Source: Stakelama marina
Lineage (GTDB): Bacteria; Pseudomonadota; Alphaproteobacteria; Sphingomonadales; Sphingomonadaceae
Length of the DNA: 64,000 bases
Assembly: GCF_018122655.1 (NCBI RefSeq)
Contig: NZ_JAGRQC010000001.1
Span: forward strand, 248,001-312,000
Direction: 5' to 3'
Part shown: positions 55,619 through 63,696 of the stretch, in pieces
How the letters are laid out: each line of letters starts with the position of its first letter
How positions within the stretch are numbered: the first letter of the stretch is position 1
Notes under the pieces: generated by a model
What the model saw: the letters and a program-made list of their open reading frames with translations, nothing else
The model's database searches: none
Told to the model about the DNA's origin: nothing
Program-made: the position numbers and the translations under genes

Positions 55619-55807
55619 TCAGTTCGTGCGCGAGCCGGTCTTTCCGTCAAGCTGATCGAGACAATTCAGCATATCGTCCGGAATGGCGGAATCGCCGCCA
55701 TAGGCGTCGCGCAGCGTCGACCCCACCGCGTCATACGCGCGCGGCTCCGACACCACCATCGGGCGTCTTTGGGCTTGGTTGCCCGAGAAGGGGGGCGTGT
55801 TCGACAT
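55619..55807 (-). CDS. second NepR-like anti-sigma protein
   Basis: A 62-aa protein. Its C-terminal part VGSTLRDAYGGDSAIPDDMLNCLDQLD aligns with the NepR core (VG-LR--Y------PD-M--LL--L). It differs from NepR at 53474 elsewhere, with a Pro/Gln/Arg-rich N-terminus. It converges with ecfG. Two in-frame ATGs (55813 and 55807) are possible and neither has an RBS. An EcfG-like promoter overlaps the start, so the message may be leaderless. Paralogous NepR proteins occur in some sphingomonads. Confidence 0.7.
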   Translation of the reverse strand: MSNTPPFSGNQAQRRPMVVSEPRAYDAVGSTLRDAYGGDSAIPDDMLNCLDQLDGKTGSRTN

Positions 55808-55815
55808 GCACATTA

Positions 55816-55841
55816 AACGAGCATTTCGCAGAATCGTTTCC
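55816..55841 (-). promoter_or_regulatory. EcfG-like promoter of the second NepR gene
   Basis: On the minus strand GGAAAC (55841-55836), 16 nt and CGTT (55819-55816). The -10 is exact and the -35 has one extra A compared with GGAAC. The expected start site falls at or a few bases after the ATG codons. Confidence 0.45.
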
Positions 55842-55898
55842 TTCGATTAATCTCGATTATCCCCGACCAAGAGGAAATGTGACCTTGGGGACACAGTC

Positions 55899-58592
55899 AT
55901 GACGCCATCGATTGCCGACGCCATTGCCCGTGCGGAGAAATATTCTCCCTTTCTTTCGGGGCTCATTGCGCGAGAGCAACAATTGGTCGATGCGATCGAC
56001 GAGGCTGTCGCCGATCCGCTGGCCAACTGCGCGGTATCCGACGAAACGCTGCCGGCGGGCAGCCGTCTGCGCATCGAAAGGCGCCGGATCGCGCTGGTGA
56101 CCGCGCTGGGCGATTTGTCGGGCGCATATCCGCTTGAACGCGTCACGGGGATATTGTCCGATTTCGCGGATCGTGCGCTCGATCTTGCGATCCGCACCGC
56201 CATATCCGAACGCACGCCCGATGCCGAACCGACCGGCTTCGCGGCAATCGCGCTCGGCAAACAGGGCAGCCACGAGCTCAATTATTCCTCGGACATCGAT
56301 CCGATCCTGATTTTCGACCCCGAAACGCTTCCCTGCCGTCCGCGAGAGGTGCCCGAGGAGGCGGCGGTGCGGATCGCGCGGCGTGTGATCGAACTGCTCC
56401 AGCGGCTCGACCGCGACGGGTATGTGCTGCGCGTCGATCTGCGGTTGCGGCCTTCGCCCGAAGTCACCCCGGTCGCGCTGCCCGTCAATGCCGCCATCTC
56501 GCATTATGAATCGGCTGCGCTGCCGTGGGAGCGCGCGGCGTTTATCCGGTCGCGCGCGGCCGCGGGAGACATGGAGCTTGGCGAGCATTTTCTGCGTGCG
56601 ATCCGCCCCTTCGTGTGGCGCCGGTCGCTCGATTTCGGCGCCATACGTGAGATTCGCGCGATCACCCGGCGCATTCGCGATCATCACGATACCGGGCAGG
56701 TGCTGGGACCGGGCTTCGACTTGAAACGCGGGCGCGGCGGCATCCGCGAAGTCGAATTTTTCGCACAGGTCCACCAGCTGATCCATGGCGGTCGATATTC
56801 CGAACTGCGCGCGCCAGCGACACTCGATGCGCTTGCGGCGCTGGGCGAGGCGGAATGGATCGCGCCCGACGAAGCACGCGATTTCGCGGCGGCGTACCGG
56901 CTTTTGCGGACGATCGAACACCGGGTGCAGATGATCGACGACCGGCAGACACACATGTTGCCGAATGCGCCTGAAAAGCTGGATGGCGTCGCCGGGCTAC
57001 ATGGGCTGGAAAGCGGAGACGCGCTGCTGGATGCGCTGCGTCCGCATGTCGAGCGCGTCGGGGCGGTCTATGATGCACTGGTTGCGGCCGACGACGCGCC
57101 GGGCCTGCCCAACGACACCGACCGCCTGGCCGAACGCCTGAACGCGGCGGGCTTCGCCGAGCCGGAAAACGCGATCAAGCGGATCGAGAAATGGCGTTCG
57201 GCATCCTATCCGGCACTCCGCAGTTCGGCGGCGCAGAATGCGCTGGAGGCGGTGCTGCCGGGGCTTGTCGAGGCGATGTCGGGCGCGGCGGACCCGCAGG
57301 CGGCGTTGCTGCGCCTCGATGCGCTGCTCGCAAAGCTGCCGAGCGCGATCAATTTCCTTCACCTGATCGAGGCGGAGCCGGCGCTGGCGCGCCTGTTGAG
57401 CAGTATTTTGTGCCATGCGCCGACGCTGGCCGACATGCTCGGCCGTCGTGTCGAACTGCTCGATGGGCTGATCGACGCGTCCGCGCTCGACCCCATGCCC
57501 GACATTGCGACGCTGGCCCGCGAGATGATGCCCGCGGAGCGTGGCGCCGATTATCAGCAATTGCTCGATCATGTTCGCCGCGTGGTCAATGAGAAGCGGT
57601 TCGCACTGGGCGCGCAGATCGTCGCCGGGGCGAGCGATCCGGTGGAAGTGTCTGCGGGCTATGCAAGGCTTGCAGAGGCGGCGGTGCAGGTCCTGACAAC
57701 CGCTGCGATCGACGAATTTTCCGAACGCCATGGCAAGGTGCCGGACAGCGAACTCGTTATCCTGGCGCTCGGACGGTTGGGCGGCGAACAGCTCACCCAC
57801 GCATCGGACCTCGACCTCATTTACTGTTTTACCGGCGATTATGCGAGCGAATCCGATGGCGAAAAGCCTTTGGGTGCAGTGCTCTATTACAATCGCCTTG
57901 CACAGCGCGTCAGCGCCGCGCTTTCGGTGCCCACCGCCTCGGGCCCGCTCTACGAGGTCGATACGCGGCTGCGCCCGTCGGGCGCGCAGGGGCCGTTGGT
58001 CGTGTCGCTCGACGCCTTCGCCAAATATCAGCGCGAGAGCGCATGGACGTGGGAACATATGGCGCTGACGCGCGCGCGGCCGGTTTACGGTTCGGAAAGC
58101 GCGCGAAAGGCGATCGGCGACATCATTTGCGATGTGCTGAACGGCGACCGCCCCGCGCGCGATATCGCCGCGGATGCCGCAGCCATGCGCGACGAGATGG
58201 CAGCGCACAAACCGCCTGCCGGGCCGCTCGACGCCAAGCTGCTCGACGGCGGGCTGGTCGACCTCGAATTCGCGGTTCATGTTCAGCAGTTGCGCCACCG
58301 CACGGCGTTCGATCCGCATCTCGGCACGGCGATTGAATCGCTTTGCCGTGGCGGCTTGCTGCCGGAAGCGCTGCGCGCTGCGCATCTGTTCCTGACACGG
58401 ATGCTGGTTACGCTGCGGCTGGTGGCGCCAGATGCCAAGCCGCCGCCCGAGGCGACGCGTGCCCTGGTCGCGCATGCGGTCGGGGAACAGGATTGGGACG
58501 GTGTGCTTGCGTCGTTCGATCGCACCCGGCAGGAGGTGCGCGCGTGCTGGCAAGCGGTGCGCGGCGAAGCAGAAAATGGAGATGAAGCGTGA
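55899..58592 (+). CDS. glnE: bifunctional glutamine synthetase adenylyltransferase/deadenylylase
   Basis: An 897-aa protein with two nucleotidyltransferase halves. The first has IALGKQGSHELNYSSDIDPILIF and DLRLRPSP. The second has LALGRLGGEQLTHASDLDLIYCF and DTRLRPSGAQGPLV. GRGGIREVEFFAQ is the conserved link region. It adds or removes AMP on glutamine synthetase in response to PII and glutamine. The bcp gene overlaps its stop by 4 nt. Confidence 0.95.
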   Translation: MTPSIADAIARAEKYSPFLSGLIAREQQLVDAIDEAVADPLANCAVSDETLPAGSRLRIERRRIALVTALGDLSGAYPLERVTGILSDFADRALDLAIRTAISERTPDAEPTGFAAIALGKQGSHELNYSSDIDPILIFDPETLPCRPREVPEEAAVRIARRVIELLQRLDRDGYVLRVDLRLRPSPEVTPVALPVNAAISHYESAALPWERAAFIRSRAAAGDMELGEHFLRAIRPFVWRRSLDFGAIREIRAITRRIRDHHDTGQVLGPGFDLKRGRGGIREVEFFAQVHQLIHGGRYSELRAPATLDALAALGEAEWIAPDEARDFAAAYRLLRTIEHRVQMIDDRQTHMLPNAPEKLDGVAGLHGLESGDALLDALRPHVERVGAVYDALVAADDAPGLPNDTDRLAERLNAAGFAEPENAIKRIEKWRSASYPALRSSAAQNALEAVLPGLVEAMSGAADPQAALLRLDALLAKLPSAINFLHLIEAEPALARLLSSILCHAPTLADMLGRRVELLDGLIDASALDPMPDIATLAREMMPAERGADYQQLLDHVRRVVNEKRFALGAQIVAGASDPVEVSAGYARLAEAAVQVLTTAAIDEFSERHGKVPDSELVILALGRLGGEQLTHASDLDLIYCFTGDYASESDGEKPLGAVLYYNRLAQRVSAALSVPTASGPLYEVDTRLRPSGAQGPLVVSLDAFAKYQRESAWTWEHMALTRARPVYGSESARKAIGDIICDVLNGDRPARDIAADAAAMRDEMAAHKPPAGPLDAKLLDGGLVDLEFAVHVQQLRHRTAFDPHLGTAIESLCRGGLLPEALRAAHLFLTRMLVTLRLVAPDAKPPPEATRALVAHAVGEQDWDGVLASFDRTRQEVRACWQAVRGEAENGDEA

Positions 58593-59056
58593 CCATCGCT
58601 GAAGGCGACAGCCTGCCGAATGTCGAAATCGAACTGCCCGATGAGAGCAAGGCGAAGCTGCCGGACTATTCCGGGCAGCCACTGGTGGTATATTTCTATC
58701 CCAAGGACGATACGAGCGGCTGCACGCGCGAGGCGAAGGAATTCAGCGCGGCGCTGGGCGACTTTGCCGATGCCGGGGCAAAGGTTCTTGGTATTTCTAA
58801 GGATTCGCCTGCAAAGCACCGTAAATTCGCCGAAAAACATGACATCTCCGTCGATCTGGCAACTGATGCCGATGGCGCGGTTACCGAGGCGTTCGGCGTC
58901 TGGGTCGAAAAGAACATGTACGGGCGCAAATATATGGGGATCGAGCGTTCGACCTTTCTGTTCGATGCCGGCGGCAAGCTGGTGCGCGTCTGGCACAAGG
59001 TGCGCGTTCCCGGCCATGTCGAGGCCGTGCTGGAGGCGGTGAAGGACCTCGGTTGA
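58589..59056 (+). CDS. bcp: thioredoxin-dependent peroxiredoxin (Bcp/PrxQ type)
   Basis: A 155-aa peroxiredoxin. The peroxidatic Cys lies in YPKDDTSGCTREAKEF (Cys45). There is no second Cys at +5, so it is the 1-Cys-looking variant or uses another thiol. STFLFDAGGKLVRVWHKVRVPGHV is the typical end. It reduces hydroperoxides in the cytoplasm. The GTG start overlaps glnE by 4 nt, and the stop shares a base with the DUF455 gene. Confidence 0.9.
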   Translation: MTIAEGDSLPNVEIELPDESKAKLPDYSGQPLVVYFYPKDDTSGCTREAKEFSAALGDFADAGAKVLGISKDSPAKHRKFAEKHDISVDLATDADGAVTEAFGVWVEKNMYGRKYMGIERSTFLFDAGGKLVRVWHKVRVPGHVEAVLEAVKDLG

Positions 59057-59847
59057 TGCAATCGGTCGCCGAGGCCATCCGCGAGGTGCTGCTGACGTGC
59101 GAGCCGCGCGACAAGGTCGTGCGGGCGCGGGCCGTGGTGCGCGCGTGGCGGCGCGGTGAGCTCAAGGCGCGTTTCGATGTCGACATGCCCGATGAACCCG
59201 GACGGCCGGACAAGCCCGAACTGCTGCCGCCGAACCGGATGCCGAGGCGCGGCAAGGGTGGTTCGGAACGCGGCCGCATCGCGCTTCTCCACGCGCTTGC
59301 GCATATCGAGTTCGTCGCGATCGACCTGGCATTCGACATGGCGGGTCGTTTCGGGGCGCGTTTTCCGCGTGCGTTCGTCGACGACTGGCTGTCGGTCGGC
59401 GCGGACGAGGCGATGCATTTCGCGCTGCTCGATCGCCGTCTGCGCGCGCTGGGAAGCGCATATGGCGCGCTGCCCGCCCATGCGGGATTGTGGGAGTCGG
59501 CGCGGGTAACCGCGCACGATCCGCTTGCCAGGCTGGCGGTGGTTCCGATGGTTCTGGAGGCGCGCGGACTGGACGTGACGCCCACGACCGTCGAGCGCGC
59601 AAGGCGCGCCGGCGATGAGGCGACGGCGCGCATCCTCGACCGCATCTACACCGACGAAATCCGGCATGTCGGGATCGGTACGCGGTGGTTCGAACATGGC
59701 TGTCGCGAGGATCGAATCGCTTGCGAAACGCATTGGCAAGCGCTTGTCCGCGAATATTTTACAGGGGTGTTGAAGCCGCCGTTCAACGACTCGGCGCGTC
59801 GATCTGCCGGTTTAACCCGGTCTTACTATGGTCCGCTTGCGAAATAG
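59056..59847 (+). CDS. DUF455 ferritin-like protein
   Basis: A 263-aa helical protein. Metal-binding-type helices hold ALAHIEFVAIDLAFDMAGRF, DEAMHFALLDRRL, LEARGLDVTPTTVERAR and IYTDEIRHVGIGTRWF, the Glu/His pattern of a ferritin-like di-iron site. DUF455 proteins are related to tRNA-modifying MiaE-like enzymes by fold; the substrate here is unknown. TGATG couples it to bcp. Confidence 0.85.
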   Translation: MQSVAEAIREVLLTCEPRDKVVRARAVVRAWRRGELKARFDVDMPDEPGRPDKPELLPPNRMPRRGKGGSERGRIALLHALAHIEFVAIDLAFDMAGRFGARFPRAFVDDWLSVGADEAMHFALLDRRLRALGSAYGALPAHAGLWESARVTAHDPLARLAVVPMVLEARGLDVTPTTVERARRAGDEATARILDRIYTDEIRHVGIGTRWFEHGCREDRIACETHWQALVREYFTGVLKPPFNDSARRSAGLTRSYYGPLAK

Positions 59848-59962
59848 CAATTAACCCTCCACAAAATAACCATTACCGGATGCGGAGGGGCTGCTTTCGG
59901 TTTCGATGGTCGCACGAACGCTGCAATTCGCGGCGTTCTGTAATAGAAATCGCCGGGGAATA

Positions 59963-61147
59963 ATGGGCATCAACGCTGTACGTCATACGAACGCGAATTT
60001 GATCGCACGGTTCCAAAAAATCTTCACGACGCGTGATTTCATCTTTCACGATGGACGCGAATTGCGTCGTTTCAGCCTTAGCGGACGCAAACAGGCCCTG
60101 ATGGGCGCAGTGGCGGCTGTCACGGTCTGCTTTTCCGCCTATGGCGTGACGTCGGCGACCGCGGGGGCGATCGCTGCCAGCGGCGTCATGGGCGACCAGT
60201 CGCCCGAGGCGCGGCTCGCACGGATGCAGACCAAGGTCGCGTCGATCCAGGCCGATATGGCAACGATCCGCGAAGCCGCCGCGACGCGCGCGGCGCGCGT
60301 CGAGCAACGCCAGGCGATGATCGCCGCCGTGCTGTCGGGCAAGGGGCACCCGTCGCAGCTCGCAGCGGTGGCTTCTGCCGACGAGACCGAGAAGGGCACG
60401 CCGATCGCGGCGAAGACGGTCGCTCCGTTCGACAAGCTCGAAGGTCGTCAGATCGCGTTCGCGGTTCAGGCGCGCAAGGCAGCCGAGGCGCGCTACGACG
60501 CGACCGCCGCGCATTTGCGCCAGCTCGGGCTGAAGCCGGAGCGCTTTGCCGCTGCGATGGGCGGACCCTATGAGCCGGTGAGCGCGACCGAGGAAGCGGC
60601 GCAGCACACCGCCGACGCGCAGTTCCGTTCGCTGTTCAATGCCTGGAAGAAGCTCGACACGCTTGAAAAGGGCGTGATCTCGATCCCGTCGCTTAAGCCG
60701 GTCGAGCATGTAACCTTTTCGAGCACCTTCGGCGTGCGCACCGATCCGTTCCGCGGCACGTCCGCGATGCATGCCGGTGTCGATATTCCCGGTCCCAAGG
60801 GCACGCCGGTCTATGCCACCGCCGATGGCATCATCGATCGTGCGGGGCGCGCGGGCGGATATGGCAACATGGTCGAGATCGATCACGGCCGCGGTATCGA
60901 AACGCGTTATGGCCATCTGTCGAAGATCCTCGTGAAGGACAATCAGCGCGTTCATCGTGGTGACCTGATCGCGCTGATGGGGTCGACGGGCCGTTCGACG
61001 GGCAGCCACCTGCATTACGAGGTTCGCATCGACGGCCATGCGGTCAACCCGATGCCCTATCTGAAGACCACGTCCGACCTGGTCGCGATCCAGGACCGTG
61101 CGCAGGCAAATCAGCAGCTCGCATCGGTCGGTGGTCCCGCTAGCTAA
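59963..61147 (+). CDS. M23-family metallopeptidase
   Basis: A 394-aa protein with one N-terminal span (residues ~45-70, ALMGAVAAVTVCFSAYGV), a coiled-coil-like periplasmic region (LARMQTKVASIQADMATIREAAATRAARVEQRQ) and a C-terminal LytM/M23 domain (about 265-370). The zinc site is intact: H in AMHAGVDI, D in the same segment, and HLHYEV. It probably cleaves peptidoglycan peptide bonds or activates an amidase. The ATG at 59963 is preceded by GGGGA. Confidence 0.9.
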   Translation: MGINAVRHTNANLIARFQKIFTTRDFIFHDGRELRRFSLSGRKQALMGAVAAVTVCFSAYGVTSATAGAIAASGVMGDQSPEARLARMQTKVASIQADMATIREAAATRAARVEQRQAMIAAVLSGKGHPSQLAAVASADETEKGTPIAAKTVAPFDKLEGRQIAFAVQARKAAEARYDATAAHLRQLGLKPERFAAAMGGPYEPVSATEEAAQHTADAQFRSLFNAWKKLDTLEKGVISIPSLKPVEHVTFSSTFGVRTDPFRGTSAMHAGVDIPGPKGTPVYATADGIIDRAGRAGGYGNMVEIDHGRGIETRYGHLSKILVKDNQRVHRGDLIALMGSTGRSTGSHLHYEVRIDGHAVNPMPYLKTTSDLVAIQDRAQANQQLASVGGPAS

Positions 61148-61186
61148 GCGGAATCCGGGCAGGGCGGGCGGCTTGCCGATTTCCGC
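61146..61186 (+). terminator. imperfect hairpin between the M23 gene and erpA
   Basis: AGCGGAA (61146-61152) pairs with TTCCGCT (61180-61186), and an inner CGGGCAG/CTTGCCG block extends the helix with mismatches. No T-run. It is a weak candidate for the end of the M23 transcript. Confidence 0.35.
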
Positions 61187-61207
61187 TTGCGACCCTATCT
61201 CGCAAGC

Positions 61208-61549
61208 ATGACGCAAGCGCAGAGTTCCGACATTCACCTGACCGAGGCCGCCGCGGCACGCGTGGCGATGATCGCGGAGAAGCAGGGCAAGCCGGCGATC
61301 CTTCGGCTCTCGGTCGAAGGTGGCGGCTGTTCGGGCTTTCAATACCGCTTCGGTCTCGCCGAACAGCCGGAAGGCGACGACAATATCGCCGAAACCGATG
61401 GGGTTCGGCTTGTCGTCGATTCGGTGAGCATGGACCTGGTTCGCGGCTGCTCGGTCGATTTCGTCGAATCGCTGGGCGGGACGGCTTTCCGGGTCGAAAA
61501 TCCCAATGCCGCCGCCGGATGCGGTTGCGGTTCCAGTTTCGCGGTCTGA
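61208..61549 (+). CDS. erpA: A-type iron-sulfur cluster carrier (ErpA/IscA family)
   Basis: A 113-aa protein with the three Cys of A-type carriers: GGGCSGFQY in the middle and GCGCGSSF at the end. It starts DIHLTEAAAARVAMIAEKQG. The carriers deliver Fe-S clusters to target enzymes. ErpA is the best call because the gene stands apart from isc and suf genes, which are not in the window. It is followed closely by the exonuclease III gene. Confidence 0.82.
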   Translation: MTQAQSSDIHLTEAAAARVAMIAEKQGKPAILRLSVEGGGCSGFQYRFGLAEQPEGDDNIAETDGVRLVVDSVSMDLVRGCSVDFVESLGGTAFRVENPNAAAGCGCGSSFAV

Positions 61550-61556
61550 ACGCGCC

Positions 61557-62327
61557 TTGAAGATCGTCAGCTACAATGTGAACGGCATCAAGGCCCGGCT
61601 ACCGCGGTTGCTGGAGTATCTGGCCGAGGAATCGCCCGATATCGTCTGCCTGCAGGAACTCAAAAGCTCCGACGAGACATTTCCCGAACAGGATATCCGC
61701 GATGCCGGTTACGGCGCGCTCTGGCATGGGCAAAAGGCGTTCAACGGCGTCGCGATCCTCTCCAGGGGCAGCGATCCTGTCGAGCGCCAGCGCGGACTGG
61801 GTGGCGACCCCGACGACACGCACAGCCGCTATCTGGAGGCGGATGTCGACGGGCTGATCGTCGCGTCGATCTATTTGCCGAACGGGAACCCCGTCCCGGG
61901 GCCGAAATTCGATTACAAGCTCAACTGGTTCGAACGGCTGAACGAACGCGCGGCAACGCTGCTCGCGGAGGAACGCGAAGTCGTTCTTGCTGGCGACTAT
62001 AATGTCATCCCCAATGACGACGACGTCTTTTCGGTGAAGGCCATGGCGAGCGATGCGCTGATGCAGCCCGAATCGCGTCAGGCGTATCGCAGGCTTCTCG
62101 CCCAGGGCTGGACCGATAGCCTGCGCACGCGGTTTCCCGCCGGCGGAATATGGACGTTCTGGGATTATCAGGCCGGCGCCTGGCAGCGGGACGCGGGCTT
62201 TCGCATCGACCATCTGCTGCTGAGTCCGATGGCGGCGGACCGCTTCGGCGACGCCGGCGTCGACAAGGCGTATCGCGGACGCGAAAAGGCGAGTGACCAT
62301 GCACCGACCTGGGTCCGGCTACGCTAG
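61557..62327 (+). CDS. xthA: exodeoxyribonuclease III
   Basis: A 256-aa exonuclease/endonuclease/phosphatase-family enzyme. Motifs: MKIVSYNVNGIKARL, VCLQELKSSDETFPE, YLPNGNP, the catalytic GDYNVIPNDDDVF, TFWDYQAGAWQRDAGFRIDHLLLS and KASDHAPTWVRL. It nicks AP sites and degrades 3' ends in base excision repair. The start is a TTG at 61557 at the conserved N-terminus; an in-frame ATG at 61506 would overlap erpA and add 17 non-conserved residues. Confidence 0.9.
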   Translation: MKIVSYNVNGIKARLPRLLEYLAEESPDIVCLQELKSSDETFPEQDIRDAGYGALWHGQKAFNGVAILSRGSDPVERQRGLGGDPDDTHSRYLEADVDGLIVASIYLPNGNPVPGPKFDYKLNWFERLNERAATLLAEEREVVLAGDYNVIPNDDDVFSVKAMASDALMQPESRQAYRRLLAQGWTDSLRTRFPAGGIWTFWDYQAGAWQRDAGFRIDHLLLSPMAADRFGDAGVDKAYRGREKASDHAPTWVRLR

Positions 62328-62354
62328 GCGTAAATTCCAGAACCTTGGTCATGG

Positions 62355-62371
62355 CTGCCGGACATCGGCAG
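62355..62371 (+). terminator. short hairpin after xthA
   Basis: CTGCCG/CGGCAG with a 5-nt loop lies 28 nt after the xthA stop, before an AT-rich stretch. It is a weak terminator candidate. Confidence 0.35.
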
Positions 62372-62491
62372 TATTCGCCACACCAAAATTCTAACAAATA
62401 CCGAATAACAACGACTTAGGTGTTTGGCACATGTAATGCACTAAGACAGCTGCCGGCGTGTTGACCGGTACAGTCTTGGGAGGATTACCAA

Positions 62492-62737
62492 ATGCGTACA
62501 CTCATTGTTTTCGCCGGCGGCCTCGCGCTTTGCACGGCGACTATCGCCACGGCGCATGAAGAAAAGCCGCAGACCGAACACCAGGCGACGACGATGCAGC
62601 CGAGCGATCGCAGCGTCAGTCTCGATCGGACGATTTGCGTCAAGCATGAGCCTTTTACCGGGTCGAGAATCGCGAAAAAGACCTGCCACAGCTATCGCGA
62701 CTGGCTGAAGCAGGGCATCGATCCGCTCGACCGCTAA
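62492..62737 (+). CDS. small secreted protein with a TGSR-Cys motif
   Basis: An 81-aa protein with a signal peptide (LIVFAGGLALCTATIATAHE). The mature part holds ICVKHEPFTGSRIAKKTCHSYRDW, where two Cys about 19 residues apart flank TGSR. Small secreted proteins with Cys-x(n)-TGSR-x(n)-Cys-x3-(W) occur repeatedly in sphingomonads; function unknown. GGGAGG precedes the ATG. It has its own terminator. Confidence 0.7.
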   Translation: MRTLIVFAGGLALCTATIATAHEEKPQTEHQATTMQPSDRSVSLDRTICVKHEPFTGSRIAKKTCHSYRDWLKQGIDPLDR

Positions 62738-62748
62738 GGCCTATAGGC

Positions 62749-62777
62749 GGGCGCTCCGGAACGTCACTGGAGCGCCC
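62749..62777 (+). terminator. terminator of the small secreted protein gene
   Basis: GGGCGCTCC/GGAGCGCCC form a perfect 9-bp stem with an 11-nt loop, 11 nt after the stop codon. Confidence 0.7.
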
Positions 62778-62871
62778 GGCCATATTCGCGGACGTGCTCG
62801 ACGATCCGCCGAAAAGCAAAAATTTCACAAGAACAAGTCGGAACGGCGTCCCTGCTTCCTAAGAAGTGGGC

Positions 62872-63678
62872 ATGAAAAAACTATTCGCCCCGGCGCTTTG
62901 CGCCCTTGTCTTCGCCGCGCCTGCGGTCGCGAGCGAAACCGAAGAAGCCCGTTTCTGCCCGGATCGGCCAGATCTCGCCATATCGGCGTGCATCGTGCCG
63001 CCGGGATCGGCGGTGCTCGAAGTATCGGCGGTCGATTGGGAGCGCGTCACCTTCGACCATGAACGCGAGGACAAGGTCCTTGCCGGCAGCTTCGTGCTGC
63101 GGGCGGGCGTGACCGAGACGACCGAGGTGCGCGTTGGCTGGACGCCCTATGGCCATGTCCGCATCGCCGACGAAGCGCATCACGAAGTCCATGAATATGA
63201 AGGTGTCGGCGACGTCTATGTCGGCGTGAAGCAGAGCCTTGCCAATCCGAGCGGACACGGTTTCGCGGTGGCGCTTCTGCCGTATGCCACGCTGCCTACC
63301 GGCGATCACCATATCGGCGCCGGCGACTGGGGTGCCGGGCTGGCGCTTCCAATCAGCTATTCGATCGGCGAGGGCGTCGAGATCGCCGCGATGCCGCAGG
63401 TCCGCGCGGCCGTCGACGAGGATCGTGACGGCCGGCACCTTGCCTATGGCGGCGTCGTCGGGCTTATTACCGAACTCGGCCACGGCATCGACAGCGCGCT
63501 GGAAATGAAGGTCGAACGCGACCGTGACCCGCATGGTCACGCCACCGACTGGCTCGCGGCGGCGTCGCTTGCCTGGGAACCGCGCCACGGTCTGCAGTTC
63601 GATATCGGCGGCGAGATCGGCCTCAACGCCGAAAGCCCCGATTTCCGCATCCTGACCGGTTTCGCTACCGCGCTTTAA
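62872..63678 (+). CDS. outer-membrane beta-barrel protein, phenol MetA-type transporter family candidate
   Basis: A 268-aa protein with a signal peptide (KKLFAPALCALVFAAPAVAS) and then alternating hydrophobic/polar strands typical of a barrel: VLRAGVTETTEVRVGWTPYG, VGDVYVGVKQSL, GFAVALLPYATLPTGD and GLALPISYSIGEGVEIA. This pattern resembles the family of putative outer-membrane proteins linked to phenol degradation (MetA-like). Two Cys near the N-terminus (FCPDRPDLAISACIVPPG) are noteworthy. Substrate unknown. The ATG at 62872 is preferred over GTG at 62866. Confidence 0.6.
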   Translation: MKKLFAPALCALVFAAPAVASETEEARFCPDRPDLAISACIVPPGSAVLEVSAVDWERVTFDHEREDKVLAGSFVLRAGVTETTEVRVGWTPYGHVRIADEAHHEVHEYEGVGDVYVGVKQSLANPSGHGFAVALLPYATLPTGDHHIGAGDWGAGLALPISYSIGEGVEIAAMPQVRAAVDEDRDGRHLAYGGVVGLITELGHGIDSALEMKVERDRDPHGHATDWLAAASLAWEPRHGLQFDIGGEIGLNAESPDFRILTGFATAL

Positions 63679-63696
63679 CGATCGGCGGGAGCCGCG

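Noticed and set aside
59846..59875. TTAACC and TAACC half-sites resembling a CtrA box ahead of the M23 gene
   Set aside because: The spacing does not fit TTAA-N7-TTAA, so cell-cycle control by CtrA cannot be supported.
62758..62768. GGAAC in the gap before the barrel-protein gene
   Set aside because: It lies in the loop of a perfect terminator hairpin and has no CGTT at the right distance. A second GGAAC near 62830 also lacks a -10.
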